Shown here in pieces: positions 42,512 through 52,237 of a stretch of DNA of 64,000 bases. The notes under the pieces are model-generated. The model saw only the letters and a program-made list of their open reading frames with translations, ran no database searches and was not told the DNA's origin. Location of the stretch: the NCBI RefSeq assembly GCF_000974485.1, contig NZ_BBOM01000005.1:248001-312000 (forward strand). The letters run 5' to 3'. Made by a program: the position numbers and the translations under genes. Source of the DNA: Streptomyces sp. NBRC 109706 (GTDB taxonomy: Bacteria > Actinomycetota > Actinomycetes > Streptomycetales > Streptomycetaceae). The number at the start of each line of letters is the position of its first letter. Within the stretch, counting starts at the first letter, position 1.

Positions 42512-42554
42512 GGATGACGAGCCTCGCTGGGCGCTGGGAACGCCCCGGTCGTGG

Positions 42555-45506
42555 CTAGGAGTTGACGTCCGCCGGCTCCTCGTCCGGCGGCGTCTCCTCC
42601 TCCTCGTTGCGCGCGGCGTCGTCCTGCTGCATCCGCTCCAACGCCTCCTCAAGGCGGGCCTGCGCCTCGCCGAAGGCCTCCCAGTCGCCGTTCTGCAGCG
42701 CCTCCTGGCTGTCGTCCCAGGCCTCCTGCGCCTCGGCGATGGCCTCCTCGACGGTCCCCGCGCCGTCCGGCGGCGGCTCCTCCTCGCCCTCTCCCGGTGG
42801 CGGGGACTCAGGTGGTTCCTCACCGGATTCGGTGACCCCGAAGACGACGTCCAGGGCCTCCTCAAGGGTGTCCTCGAAGGCTGTCTTCTCGCCGTAGGTC
42901 ACCAGCACCCGCCGCAGCAGCGGGTAGTTGGTGCCGGCGCCGCGGACGAAGACGGGCTCCGCGTAGAGCAGACCGCCTTCCAGTGGCACGGTGAGCAGGT
43001 TGCCGTACTCGACCTCGGAGTCGCCTCTGGAGAGCAGGTTGATGCTCTCGGCGATCGTCGGATCGGAGTTGAACCGGCTCTGCACCTGTTGTGGACCCCA
43101 GACCGTCGTGTTGGACGGCAGGGTCAGGATTCTCATCGTGCCGTACCCGTCGCTTCTCGCGTCCGCCTCGACGGCCATATAGGCCGCCAGGGTGTCGCGG
43201 TTGAGCGGCGTGAACGTGGTGGTGAGCGAGAAGACCTGCTCGTCCTGGTCGGGCATCTTCATGCTCAGGTAGTACGGCGGCACCGACTGGTCGCCGTGCG
43301 TCGGATCGTCGGGCACCGCCCAACGCTCCGAACCGCTGTAGAACTGCCCGGCGTTGTCCACGTGGTAGCGCTGGAGCAGATCGCGCTGCACCTTGAAGAG
43401 GTCCTGCGGGTACCGCAGGTGGTCCAGCAACTCGTCGCTGATCTCCTCACGGTCCACCACGGTGCCGGGGAAGGCACTGCGCCAGGTCTTCAGGACCGGG
43501 TCCTCGGTGTCCCACTCGTAGAGCACGACATCACCCGAATAGGCGTCCACCGTGGCCTTGACCGAGTTCCTGATGTAGTTGACGTTGTTCTCCTGGGCGA
43601 TCACCTCGCCCTGGTTTTCCGTCAACGACGTCTCGGTCGCGTCGCCCAACGTGGTGCGCGAGGAGTACGGATAGCCGTTGGTCGTGGTGTAGGCGTCCAC
43701 GATCCACTGGACGCGCCCGTCCACCACCGCCGGGTACGGGTCCCCGTCGATCGTCAGCCAGGGGGCCACCGCCTCGACCCGCTCCTTGGGCGTGCGGTTG
43801 TAGAGGATGCGGGAACCCTCGCCGATGGCGCCGGAGTAGAGGATCTGCGGCTCGCCCAGGGTCAGCGCGTACGCCGCCCGGTTGAAGTAGTTGTCCAGGT
43901 TGACGCCGGCGTCGCCCGAGTAGCTGTACTCGACCTCGCCGTCCTCGCCCGCGTAGTCGATCTCCTGCTGGGGGCCGCCCACGATCGAGTACTGGGTGGT
44001 GTACTCGCCGAAGTAGATCCGGGGCTCGTAGTCGCCCAGATCGCCTTCCGGCGGCAGGTCGCGCTCCAGGAAGTCCGGCTGGCCGTTGGACTGGATCTCG
44101 GTGCCGCTGGCGGCCACCATGCCGAAGCCGTGGGTGTACCGGAAGTGGTCGTTGATCCAGTTCCGCTCGGGCACATTGTTGACGTTCATCTCACGAACGC
44201 CGATCACGGTGTCCCGGTCGTCACCCTCGATGGCGTACCGGTCCACGTCCAGCGTCGGGGCGAACTGGTAGTAGCCACGCACCTGCTGGATCTGCTGGAA
44301 CGCCGGCGAGACCACGCTCGGGTCCAGCAGCCGGATGCTCGCCGTGTCGGAGACCGCGTTCCGCAGCTCCTCCGGATCCGCGTCGCTGGTGCCCGTGTAG
44401 TCCTCGAACTGCGCGTCGTCGATGTCGTACGCCTGGGTGGTGGACTCCATGTGCTTCTGGATGTACGGAGTCTCCTTGGCCACCTCGTTGGGCTTGACCT
44501 GGAACTGCTGGACCAGCGCCGGGTACACCCCGCCGATCAGCACGGCGGAGAGCACCATGAGGCCCAGGCCGATCACCGGCAGCTGCCAGACCCGCCGCCA
44601 GAGGGTGGCGAAGAACAGCACCGCGCAGATCGCGGCGATGATGGCCAGGATCGTCTTGGCCGGCAGATAGGCGTTGGCGTCCACGTAACGCAGACCCGTC
44701 CAGCCCTCGTTGTCCCGGAAGTCACCGCTCTTGAGGGCCAGCCCGTAGCGGTCGAGCCAGTAGGCGACGGCCTTCAGCGCCACGAAGAGACCGACCAGGA
44801 CCGACAGATGCCCGGTGGCCGCGGTGGTGATCCGGCTGCCGGGGGTGGTGAGCCGGACCCCGCCGTAGAGGTAGTGGGTGAGCGCGGCGGCCAGTGTGGA
44901 GAGCACCACGACGGCGAAGCCGAAGCCCAGCAGGAACCGGTAGAAGGGGTAGTCGAAGGCGAAGAAGCCCACGTCCATGTTGAACTGCGGATCGGTGACC
45001 CCGAAGGACTCGCCGTTGACCCACTGCAGCCAGGTGCGCCACTGGCTGGAGGCCGAACCACCGGCGATCAGGCCGACCACCACCGAGACCGCCAGCACCA
45101 CCCACTTCTTGAAGGGGGCGATACCCATCCGGTACCGGTCGAGGTTCTGTTGCTCCATCGACATCGCGCTCAGCGGCGGACGGAGCCGATGCGCCAGCCA
45201 GATGTTGAACCCGACCGCGAGCGTCATCAGCAGGCCGAAGATCACGAACATCACGGCCCTGGTCAGCATCTGGGTGCGGTACACGCTGGTGTAATCCACC
45301 GAGCGATACCACAACCAATCCGTCCAGAACCCCGCGAACATCGCGAACAGGATCGCCAACGCGGCCAGGATCGCCGCCGTGATCAGCAGGGACTTCGCGC
45401 CTCGGGACGGGCGCCCGACGCTGAACCTCGGCCCGCCAGGGCCTCTTGGTCCTCTGGGTCCGTTCGGACCGTTGGGGCGGCCCGAGCCCGAGCCCCGGTC
45501 CGGCAT
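42555..45506 (-). CDS. UPF0182 family large membrane protein
   Basis: A 983-residue protein of the UPF0182 (COG1615) family. The N terminus is a Gly/Pro/Arg-rich cytoplasmic tail. Seven membrane helices lie within about 40-330 (first [20 protein letters not shown]). A large extracytoplasmic domain covers about 340-890. The acidic tail ([20 protein letters not shown], then a Glu/Asp-rich coiled stretch) is longer and more acidic than in many relatives. The function is unknown. It is conserved next to the PDZ protease gene in actinobacteria (Rv3193c/Rv3194c). I prefer ATG 45506 (MPDRGSGSG) over the ATG 18 codons upstream. Confidence 0.95.
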   Translation of the reverse strand: MPDRGSGSGRPNGPNGPRGPRGPGGPRFSVGRPSRGAKSLLITAAILAALAILFAMFAGFWTDWLWYRSVDYTSVYRTQMLTRAVMFVIFGLLMTLAVGFNIWLAHRLRPPLSAMSMEQQNLDRYRMGIAPFKKWVVLAVSVVVGLIAGGSASSQWRTWLQWVNGESFGVTDPQFNMDVGFFAFDYPFYRFLLGFGFAVVVLSTLAAALTHYLYGGVRLTTPGSRITTAATGHLSVLVGLFVALKAVAYWLDRYGLALKSGDFRDNEGWTGLRYVDANAYLPAKTILAIIAAICAVLFFATLWRRVWQLPVIGLGLMVLSAVLIGGVYPALVQQFQVKPNEVAKETPYIQKHMESTTQAYDIDDAQFEDYTGTSDADPEELRNAVSDTASIRLLDPSVVSPAFQQIQQVRGYYQFAPTLDVDRYAIEGDDRDTVIGVREMNVNNVPERNWINDHFRYTHGFGMVAASGTEIQSNGQPDFLERDLPPEGDLGDYEPRIYFGEYTTQYSIVGGPQQEIDYAGEDGEVEYSYSGDAGVNLDNYFNRAAYALTLGEPQILYSGAIGEGSRILYNRTPKERVEAVAPWLTIDGDPYPAVVDGRVQWIVDAYTTTNGYPYSSRTTLGDATETSLTENQGEVIAQENNVNYIRNSVKATVDAYSGDVVLYEWDTEDPVLKTWRSAFPGTVVDREEISDELLDHLRYPQDLFKVQRDLLQRYHVDNAGQFYSGSERWAVPDDPTHGDQSVPPYYLSMKMPDQDEQVFSLTTTFTPLNRDTLAAYMAVEADARSDGYGTMRILTLPSNTTVWGPQQVQSRFNSDPTIAESINLLSRGDSEVEYGNLLTVPLEGGLLYAEPVFVRGAGTNYPLLRRVLVTYGEKTAFEDTLEEALDVVFGVTESGEEPPESPPPGEGEEEPPPDGAGTVEEAIAEAQEAWDDSQEALQNGDWEAFGEAQARLEEALERMQQDDAARNEEEETPPDEEPADVNS

Positions 45507-45636
45507 CTGGAAAGCCAAGGTGCGCACCTCAAAGATTCGCGGGATCTGAATCCGGGCCAATCCTGGGAACGGCCCACTGAACTAACTTACTCAACCTTTA
45601 CTCGGTTCCCGTTTTCGGGGTATGAGACGGCACGAT

Positions 45637-46206
45637 ATGCCCATGGACAACACTCCCCCCGACGTACCCGCCTCTGCTCACCTGGCCGCCCAGCCCCTCA
45701 CCCGAACCGTGTTGGAGATCGACTCCTATGTCGCCGGCCTCGGCTGGGACCGGCCCGCCCAGCTGTTCGCGCTGGTGGACACGGCACGACTGCGGGTCGA
45801 GGAGCCCGGCCTGGCCGAACGCCTCGATCTCGACGAGACCGCCGAGGAGGGCCTCACCCCCGTCGAGCAGGACGAGTTGCCGCCGGGCGTGCCGCTCGAC
45901 GAGTTCCTTGCCACCATCGCCTGGCCGGACGCGGTCGCCGGCTGCGCGCTCACCCTGGAACGGCTGATGCTGCCGCCGTCCGTCGAGGGCGCGGTGCCCG
46001 AGGGGCTGAGCGAGAGCGAGCTGACCCGCTGGGTCTCCGAGCATCCGCAGCGGCAGGAGGTCCGCCTCACCGTGGCCGTACTGCGCGACGGGGCGCGGGA
46101 GTCGGCGGTGCGCCGGCGGGAGAAGGACTCCGACACCGAGGTGCTCACCGGCCCCGACCTGGTGCCGGGCCTGGCCCGGGCGCTGGCGGCCACGTTCGAG
46201 GAGTAG
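45637..46206 (+). CDS. PPA1309-family conserved protein
   Basis: A 189-residue soluble protein of the actinobacterial PPA1309 family, function unknown. The conserved part starts at LTRTVLEIDSYVAGLGWDRP and ends with the tail TGPDLVPGLARALAATFEE. The middle is acidic and helical. Three in-frame ATGs (45622, 45637, 45643) are close together. I choose 45637 because GAGACGG lies six bases before it. The gene is divergent from UPF0182 and convergent with the PDZ protease, an arrangement conserved in actinobacteria. Confidence 0.88.
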   Translation: MPMDNTPPDVPASAHLAAQPLTRTVLEIDSYVAGLGWDRPAQLFALVDTARLRVEEPGLAERLDLDETAEEGLTPVEQDELPPGVPLDEFLATIAWPDAVAGCALTLERLMLPPSVEGAVPEGLSESELTRWVSEHPQRQEVRLTVAVLRDGARESAVRRREKDSDTEVLTGPDLVPGLARALAATFEE

Positions 46207-46266
46207 CCGCCGGGGCCCTGGCCGCGCGACGGGGGGCACGGCACCGGAGGCGGCACGGCCGGCCGG

Positions 46267-47361
46267 CTAGCCGGCGGCGTCACACGTGGTCAGCTGGTCC
46301 GTGTCGCCCTCGCGTATCAGCCGGAGCGCTTCGAGGGCGTCGTCCAGTGTGCCGACCTCGACCAGGGTGAGGCCGTCGGGCACATGCTCGGCGGCCGTCG
46401 CGCAGTTCTCCTCGGGCGTCAGGAAGTACTCGGCGCCCGCCTCCCTGGCCGCGATGATCTTCATCGACACCCCGCCGATCGGGCCGACAACGCCGGAGTT
46501 GTCGATCGTCCCGGTGCCGGCGATGAACTCGCCGCCGGTCAGGTCCTCCTCGGTCAGCCGATCCATCAGGCCGAGCGCGAACATCAGGCCGGCGCTCGGG
46601 CCGCCGACATCGGCCAGCTTGATCTCCACCTCGAAGGGCAGCGAGTAGGCGAGCCCCGCCTGGATGCCCACGATCGCCCGCCGGTCGTCCTCGGCGGCGG
46701 CCGTGGTGATCGTGACATCCGTTGTCTCGTCCGGGAGTTCACCGCCGCCGCTCATCGCCACCTCGGCCTCCTCGGCCGGCACCACGCTGAACACCACGTC
46801 CTCGCCCGGCTGGTGTCTGGTCACCAACTCGGCGACCTGGCCGGGATCGGTGACCGGGGTGCCGTCCACCGCCATGACGGCGTCCCCGGCGTGCAGCAGG
46901 CCCTGCGCCGGGCTGCCCTCCACGACTGCGGCCACCACCGTCTGCTCGGGCACCTCGTACCCCAACTCGCGCAGGGCCACGACCTTGGCGCTCTCCTGCG
47001 ACTGGGTGAACTCCTCGGCGTTGCGCTCCTCCACCTGGTCGGCCGAGACATCGTCCGGATAGAGCGTCTCGTGCGGAACCACGGCGCGGTCCTCCGCCAG
47101 CCAGCCGTGCATCGCCTCCAGCAGGTTCATCCGGTAGTTGATCCCGGTGACCCTGACGGTCGTCATGTTGAGATGCCCGGCCGCGTCGAACGTCTCCTCG
47201 CCCTCGACGGACAACACCGGCTCACCGTCGTGCTCGCCCAGGGTGTTCACCGTGGGGCCGGGGGACATCTCCGCATAGGGCACCTGGATCAGCACTCCGG
47301 CGCAGAGCATGCCGATCAACAACAGGATCGACGTCAGCAGTGTCGCGGTGCGGCGTGGCAT
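46267..47361 (-). CDS. PDZ domain / Lon-like serine protease (YlbL-type)
   Basis: A 364-residue membrane-anchored protease. A single N-terminal span (TATLLTSILLLIGMLCAGVL) is followed by an extracytoplasmic region, a PDZ domain (about 125-215: GYEVPEQTVVAAVVEGSPAQ) and a Lon S16 domain (about 235-350). The catalytic dyad is visible: Ser in VGGPSAGLMFALG (about 254) and Lys in GGVSMKIIAAREAG (about 300). The family processes envelope substrates and is the Rv3194c counterpart. The start ATG 47361 follows 25 bases after a small 58-aa gene. Confidence 0.94.
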   Translation of the reverse strand: MPRRTATLLTSILLLIGMLCAGVLIQVPYAEMSPGPTVNTLGEHDGEPVLSVEGEETFDAAGHLNMTTVRVTGINYRMNLLEAMHGWLAEDRAVVPHETLYPDDVSADQVEERNAEEFTQSQESAKVVALRELGYEVPEQTVVAAVVEGSPAQGLLHAGDAVMAVDGTPVTDPGQVAELVTRHQPGEDVVFSVVPAEEAEVAMSGGGELPDETTDVTITTAAAEDDRRAIVGIQAGLAYSLPFEVEIKLADVGGPSAGLMFALGLMDRLTEEDLTGGEFIAGTGTIDNSGVVGPIGGVSMKIIAAREAGAEYFLTPEENCATAAEHVPDGLTLVEVGTLDDALEALRLIREGDTDQLTTCDAAG

Positions 47362-47386
47362 GTCTTGACATTACGTGACGGCACTG

Positions 47387-47563
47387 TCAGCCGTCCGCCG
47401 GGGCTCGTTCCATCGCCGCCCGGAACGCCTCGTACCCGCGCACCCCCACGCTGTCCCGCACGTTACGCCCGCCGCTGTTGCCACGTCGGGTGGCCCAGGC
47501 GCTCCATATGCCGGCCACCACGCCCCCGGCGACCGGGATCAACAACCACACGAGAACGGCCAT
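47387..47563 (-). CDS. Small single-span membrane protein (58 aa)
   Basis: A 58-residue protein with one N-terminal membrane helix (MAVLVWLLIPVAGGVVAGIW) and a basic cytoplasmic tail (SAWATRRGNSGGRNVRDSVG, then VRGYEAFRAAMERA). GGGAGG, a clear Shine-Dalgarno (minus-strand equivalent of cctccc near 47571), precedes ATG 47563. It stops 25 bases before the PDZ protease start in the same orientation, so the two are probably cotranscribed. Similar short proteins precede this protease in other streptomycetes. It is likely a protease accessory or simply conserved membrane peptide. Confidence 0.82.
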   Translation of the reverse strand: MAVLVWLLIPVAGGVVAGIWSAWATRRGNSGGRNVRDSVGVRGYEAFRAAMERAPADG

Positions 47564-47626
47564 GTCCTACCTCCCACCTGCGCCCACCACGGCGTTGTCA
47601 CTCCAACGCTCAGCCGCGCGTACGAG

Positions 47627-48100
47627 TTACGCAACCGGAGTAGTGCCCGCCGAACAGCCCGCGTCCGCGCCCACCCATTCGTGGCTTCCGTCGGCGAAGC
47701 ACTGGTGCTTCCAGATCGGGACCTGCCGCTTGAGCTCGTCGATCAGCCGCCGGGAGGCTTCGTACGCCTCGCCCCGATGGCCGGCCGAGACCGCGACCAC
47801 CACCGCGAGATCGCCGACCACCAGCTCGCCCACCCGGTGCGTGGCCGCGACCGCGCACCCGGGAAACTCGGCCACGACCTGCTCGGCGACCCGCCGCAGC
47901 TCCGCCTCGGCGGTCGGATGGGCCGAATACTCCAGCGAGGTGACGGCGGCGCCGTCGGCGTGCCCGTCGTGGTCCCTGACCGTGCCGACGAAGAGCACGG
48001 TGGCGCCGGCCGCCGCGTCGCCGACCGCCAGGCGGACCTCGTCCACCGACAGGGGTGTGTCACGGATGGCCAGCAGCCGAATCGGGTCACCGGTCGTCAT
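47627..48100 (-). CDS. moaE: Molybdopterin synthase catalytic subunit
   Basis: A 157-residue MoaE, which with MoaD thiocarboxylate converts cyclic pyranopterin monophosphate to molybdopterin. Family motifs are visible: VLFVGTVRDHDGH (about 36-48), ATHRVGELVVGDLAVVVAVS (about 85-104), and the C-terminal RLIDELKRQVPIWKHQCF with catalytic Lys residues. Start ATG 48100 (MTTGDPI) is used; 48118 is an in-frame alternative. No moaD or other moa gene is in the window, so this is an isolated copy. Confidence 0.94.
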   Translation of the reverse strand: MTTGDPIRLLAIRDTPLSVDEVRLAVGDAAAGATVLFVGTVRDHDGHADGAAVTSLEYSAHPTAEAELRRVAEQVVAEFPGCAVAATHRVGELVVGDLAVVVAVSAGHRGEAYEASRRLIDELKRQVPIWKHQCFADGSHEWVGADAGCSAGTTPVA

Positions 48101-48128
48101 GCCGCCATGATCCCCCATGGCCGTCGGG

Positions 48129-49292
48129 TCAACGGCGGCGGGCCCGCCGAGCGCGCCGCACCAGTGCCGCGGTGCCCACCAGCGCGACCGTGGCGCCCGC
48201 CGCGCCCAGGGTAGTGGCGGCGTCCTTGCGGCCCAACCGACGCCCGGCGACGGTGTGTCGGCCGGCCACCTCGGCCAGCAGCTCGGCCAGCACCTCCTCG
48301 TTGCTCCAACTCGGCCGCCAGCCCGCCTCGTAGAGCCTGCTGCCGCTGACCACCCAGGGATGCATGGTGAACGCGAGATCGCCGGCGGGCGAGGGGGTGA
48401 GCCCCAGTCGGTGCAGGCGGGTGGCGGCGCCGAGCGCCACGGAGGACGGCAGCTCCATCCGCCGGATCCCCGACAGCTCCTCCACCTCCTCCTGCTCCAG
48501 CCAGCCGTCGCAGCCGACCGCCAACTCGCCGTCGACCTTCTCGTGCACCGCGAACTCCAGCGCGCTGACCAGGTCCTCCACATGGCAGAACTGCCACCTC
48601 GGCCGGGACCCGGCGACCACCAGCAGCCGGGGCGACTCGAAGTAGCGGGTCAGCGCGGTGTCGACGCCGCCCACCAGCACGGCGGGGCGCAGCACGGTGA
48701 CATTGAGCCCGGGGTGCGCGCGGGGCGCGCGCTGGGCGAGCCGTTCGATCTCCAGCAGGTCGCCGACGCAGGTGGCGTCCTCGGTCGCGCGCAGTTCCGC
48801 GTCCTCGGCCAGCGGCACATCGTTGTCCGGCAGCGCGCCGTAGACCATGGCCGAGGTGCACAGCACCACCCGGCGGACGCCGGCGGCCGCGGCGGCGGTG
48901 AGCACGGTCTGGGTGCCCCGCACGTTGAGCGCGGTGCGTGCGGCGGGATCGGACTCGACATCGAGGTCCAGTGCGAGGTGCACCAGCACATCGACCGGTC
49001 CTTCGGTCGGCTCGGTCCCGCGGGCGCCGTCGGCCTCGGCGTCCCTGGCGGCGCCGGAGGTGCGCAGCAGATCGGCGATGGCGGGGTCGCGGATGTCCAG
49101 GGTGTGCCACTCGGCGCCCCTGGCCTCGCCCAGCCGTTCGTCCAGGGCGAGCACCCGCCTGATCCCGGCGGAGTCCAGCAGCCGCTCGGTGAGGAGCGCT
49201 CCGAGGCCGCTCGCCGCACCGGTCACCGCGACGGTCAGTGGGGTGGTTGGTCCGTTTCGCGTTGCGCGAACGGCTGGTTCCGGGGAACTCAC
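48129..49292 (-). CDS. NAD-dependent epimerase/dehydratase family protein
   Basis: A 387-residue extended short-chain dehydrogenase. The Rossmann loop VTGAASGLGALLTERLLDSA (about 23-42) binds NAD(P). The catalytic Tyr/Lys region is atypical: SAMVYGALPDNDVPLAEDAE with Tyr at about 143 but no YxxxK in the usual form, as in actinobacterial SDR-like proteins that may have lost catalysis. The C-terminal end is hydrophobic/basic (VALVGTAALVRRARRARRR), suggesting membrane association. It starts at GTG with AGAGG nearby. The substrate is unknown. Confidence 0.9.
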   Translation of the reverse strand: MSSPEPAVRATRNGPTTPLTVAVTGAASGLGALLTERLLDSAGIRRVLALDERLGEARGAEWHTLDIRDPAIADLLRTSGAARDAEADGARGTEPTEGPVDVLVHLALDLDVESDPAARTALNVRGTQTVLTAAAAAGVRRVVLCTSAMVYGALPDNDVPLAEDAELRATEDATCVGDLLEIERLAQRAPRAHPGLNVTVLRPAVLVGGVDTALTRYFESPRLLVVAGSRPRWQFCHVEDLVSALEFAVHEKVDGELAVGCDGWLEQEEVEELSGIRRMELPSSVALGAATRLHRLGLTPSPAGDLAFTMHPWVVSGSRLYEAGWRPSWSNEEVLAELLAEVAGRHTVAGRRLGRKDAATTLGAAGATVALVGTAALVRRARRARRR

Positions 49293-49446
49293 AGGACCTC
49301 TCCAGCGGTTGTTTCAGTACGACGTGCGCACGCCCATCCTGCCTGAGAGGTGTCTAGGCTTGGGGCAGAGACCAGCGAATGGCCGGCGCGTCCGCTCCGT
49401 TCCGCCAGCGTCCGAGGACATCCGATGACAAGACCCGAGGATTCCC

Positions 49447-50916
49447 GTGAGTGACTTCCCATTCGGATTCGGCCTCCCGCAGGAGCCGGAGGACGGCGAT
49501 TCCGGCAGCAAATCCGGTAACAACCCGGGCAACAACGCCGGCGGCCGGGGCCCGGCCGACAACCCGCTGTCCGCCCTGTTCGGGGCCGGCGGCGGCATGA
49601 ACGCGCAGGATCTGGGGGCGGCGTTCCAGCAGCTCGGCCAGCTGCTGTCGAACGACAGCGGCCCGGTCAACTGGGATCTGGCGCAGAACGTCGCCCGGCA
49701 GACGGTGGCCCAAGGCGCGCCCGACGGCTCCCGCGACCGCTCGGTGAACAGCCAGGAGGCGTCCCAGGTCGGGGAGGCGATGCGGCTGGCCGATCTCTGG
49801 CTGGACGGCGTCACCTCGCTGCCCTCGGGCGCCGGATCCGCCGTCGCCTGGAGCCGCGCGGAGTGGGTGGAGGCGACGCTGCCGGTCTGGCGTGAGCTGG
49901 TCGATCCCGTGGCCGAGCGGGTCGGCGCCGCCATGGGGCAGGTGCTGCCCGAGGAGATGCGGGCCATGGCGGGCCCGCTGATGGGCATGATGCGTTCCAT
50001 GGGCGGCGCCATGTTCGGCACCCAGATCGGCCAGGCCGTCGGCACGCTGGCCGGCGAGGTCATCGGCTCCACGGACATCGGGCTGCCGCTCGGCCCGGCG
50101 GGCAAGGCCGCGCTGTTGCCGCAGAACATCGCGGCCCTGGGCGAGGGCCTGGGCGTTCCCCAGGACGAGGTCCGGCTGTATCTGGCCCTTCGGGAGGCCG
50201 CACACCAGCGGCTGTTCGCCCATGTCCCGTGGCTGCGCTCCCATCTGTTCGGCGCGGTCGACGGCTACGCCCGGGGCATCCAGGTGGACACCAGCAAGCT
50301 GGAGGGCCTGGTCGGGCAGATCGATCCCGGTCGCCCCGAGGAGTTGCAGGAGAAGCTTCAGCAGGGCCTCTTCGAGCCCGAGGACACCCCGGAGCAGAAG
50401 GCCGCGCTGGCCCGTCTGGAGACGGCCCTGGCACTGGTCGAGGGCTGGGTGGACGCGGTGGTGCACGCGGCGGCCCAGCCGCATCTGCCGTCCGCGTCCG
50501 CGCTGCGCGAGACGCTGCGCCGGCGTCGCGCCTCCGGCGGCCCGGCCGAGCAGACGTTCGCCACGCTGATCGGCCTTGAGCTGCGTCCGCGCCGGCTGCG
50601 GGACGCGGCCCGGCTGTGGGCCTCGCTCACGGACGCCCGGGGTTCGCAGGGCCGGGATGCCCTGTGGACGCATCCCGACATGCTGCCCACGGCCCAGGAT
50701 CTGGACGATCCGGACGGCTTTGTGCACCGCGAGCAGCTGGACTTCTCCGAGCTCGACCAGCTGCTGGGCGACGCGGCCGGTGGTTCGTCCCCCCGCCTCG
50801 ACAAGGAGCGCGGCTCCCAGGGCGAGCCCGGCTCCGCGAAGGAGGGCGGCTCAGCGCACGAAGACGGCAAGGACGAGGACGCCGGCCCCGAGGACGGTGG
50901 CGGGCGCGGCGCGTGA
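49447..50916 (+). CDS. Zinc-dependent metalloprotease-like protein (Rv3195-type)
   Basis: A 489-residue soluble protein of the actinobacterial family often annotated zinc-dependent metalloprotease or hydrolase. The Asn/Gly-rich N terminus is flexible. Conserved motifs include MMRSMGGAMFGTQIGQAVGT (about 179-198) and the signature REAAHQRLFAHVPWLRSHL (about 249-267), where EAAHQ stands where HEXXH would be, so classical zinc coordination is uncertain. The C-terminal tail is acidic, ending in GPEDGGGRGA. GTG 49447 has GAGGA upstream. It overlaps the next gene by four bases (GTGA). Confidence 0.9.
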   Translation: MSDFPFGFGLPQEPEDGDSGSKSGNNPGNNAGGRGPADNPLSALFGAGGGMNAQDLGAAFQQLGQLLSNDSGPVNWDLAQNVARQTVAQGAPDGSRDRSVNSQEASQVGEAMRLADLWLDGVTSLPSGAGSAVAWSRAEWVEATLPVWRELVDPVAERVGAAMGQVLPEEMRAMAGPLMGMMRSMGGAMFGTQIGQAVGTLAGEVIGSTDIGLPLGPAGKAALLPQNIAALGEGLGVPQDEVRLYLALREAAHQRLFAHVPWLRSHLFGAVDGYARGIQVDTSKLEGLVGQIDPGRPEELQEKLQQGLFEPEDTPEQKAALARLETALALVEGWVDAVVHAAAQPHLPSASALRETLRRRRASGGPAEQTFATLIGLELRPRRLRDAARLWASLTDARGSQGRDALWTHPDMLPTAQDLDDPDGFVHREQLDFSELDQLLGDAAGGSSPRLDKERGSQGEPGSAKEGGSAHEDGKDEDAGPEDGGGRGA

Positions 50917-51437
50917 GTCTGCACGAGGACGCCGCTCGGGTGCTGCGCGGTTGGCCGGCGCCCGACGAGCGGCAGGAGGAGCTGCGCGCCGCCTATGTCG
51001 CGCATCTGTCGGCGCACCCCGACGGGGTGTGGAAACGCTGCGCCGCCGGCCACATCACGGCCAGCGCGCTGGTGGTGGACCGGACGGCCGGCCGGGTGCT
51101 GCTCACCCTGCACGCCAAGCTCGGCCGCTGGCTCCAGACCGGCGGGCACTGCGAGCCGTCGGACGTTTCGCTGGCCGATGCCGCGCTGCGCGAGGCGAGC
51201 GAGGAGTCAGGGATCGACGGGCTGCGGCTGCTGGCGGCGCCGGTCCGTCTCGATCGGCACGAAACGCCCTGCGCCACCCACCTCGACGTGCAGTACGCGG
51301 CGCTGGCGCCGGCCGACGCCGCCCCGGTGATCAGCGAGGAGTCCCTGGCCCTGCGGTGGTTCGACTTCGACGAGGCGGAACGGCTGCCGGACGCCTCGGT
51401 GCGTGCCCTGGTGGTCGGGGCCCGCGCGGTGCTCTGA
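50913..51437 (+). CDS. Nudix hydrolase
   Basis: A 174-residue protein with the Nudix fold. The box is GGHCEPSDVSLADAALREAS, then EESG (about 76-99), with REXXEE present as REASEES. The length and the GHWLQTGGHCEP-like loop resemble ADP-ribose pyrophosphatase types. The start GTG overlaps the stop of the metalloprotease-like gene, so it is translationally coupled to it, a pair conserved as Rv3195/Rv3196-type neighbours. The substrate is unknown. Confidence 0.92.
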   Translation: MSLHEDAARVLRGWPAPDERQEELRAAYVAHLSAHPDGVWKRCAAGHITASALVVDRTAGRVLLTLHAKLGRWLQTGGHCEPSDVSLADAALREASEESGIDGLRLLAAPVRLDRHETPCATHLDVQYAALAPADAAPVISEESLALRWFDFDEAERLPDASVRALVVGARAVL

Positions 51438-51472
51438 GGCGCACCGCGCGGCCCGCCGCCTGAGGCCCGGCG

Positions 51473-52222
51473 TCAGCGCGGCCCCCAGGCTCCGCCCTGG
51501 CCGAGCCCCGGGCCCGCGCCCTGCTGGAACTGCAACCGCTGGCCGAAGGACGTCTGTTGGGGTGGCAGCATCTCGCTGGGCTGCACCACCACATGTCCGT
51601 CGCCCATGAAGTTCAGCTCCCAGCCCTCGCCGGTGTTGCCCCGACGGCGCCAGATCGACTTGCTGCTGGTCTGCGCCTGCATCTGCACCCGGAGCGAGGA
51701 CGACCAGGCCACCACGGCGTCGGCGTCCACGCTGCACAACTGCTGCGGCGTCACCCGCAGCACGAGCGGGCTGCCCGAGGTGGTGATGGCGACCTTCCCC
51801 TGACCGGTGATCAGGGTGTTGTAGGCGCCCACCCCCGGGATGCCGTACTGGCTCTCCACGGAGACGACGTCCCAGTGCAGATGGGCGTCCATGGCCAGCA
51901 CATAGGAGCTGTCGACGGTAAGCCCCTCGTGGTCGACGTCCAGTACATGAACGTGCTGGGCGAGGTTGGCGAGATAGACCGTGCCCTGCCCGAAGCAGCG
52001 CATCAGCGGCAGTACCTCGCCCGTCATGTGCTGGCTGTGGTGCTGCCGCTGCGACTGGTACTCGCCGTCGAACTCGACGATGCCCTCGAAGGCGACCATG
52101 CTGCCCGCCCTGGCCACCACGTCGTCCCCGTCCTGGAGGCCGACCCGCAGCATATGGGCGCCCTGCTTGGAGAACCGCTCGGCGGTCTGCTGGGACGCGT
52201 TGTTGAAGATCACGCTCTGCAT
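51473..52222 (-). CDS. AIM24-family protein
   Basis: A 249-residue member of the AIM24 (TIGR00266-like, mitochondrial biogenesis AIM24) beta-rich family. Characteristic segments are visible: MLRVGLQDGDDVVARAGSMV (about 24-43), MDAHLHWDVVSVESQYGIPG (about 110-129), GLNTLITGQGKVAITTSGSP-like (about 135-155) and a late GEGWELNFMGDGHVVVQPSE. The Pro/Gln-rich tail is FGQRLQFQQGAGPGLGQGG. It is the third gene of a TerD-AIM24/AIM24/AIM24 set on the minus strand. Members form trimers; the function is unknown. Confidence 0.92.
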   Translation of the reverse strand: MQSVIFNNASQQTAERFSKQGAHMLRVGLQDGDDVVARAGSMVAFEGIVEFDGEYQSQRQHHSQHMTGEVLPLMRCFGQGTVYLANLAQHVHVLDVDHEGLTVDSSYVLAMDAHLHWDVVSVESQYGIPGVGAYNTLITGQGKVAITTSGSPLVLRVTPQQLCSVDADAVVAWSSSLRVQMQAQTSSKSIWRRRGNTGEGWELNFMGDGHVVVQPSEMLPPQQTSFGQRLQFQQGAGPGLGQGGAWGPR

Positions 52223-52237
52223 CTGGCCATTCCCCCG

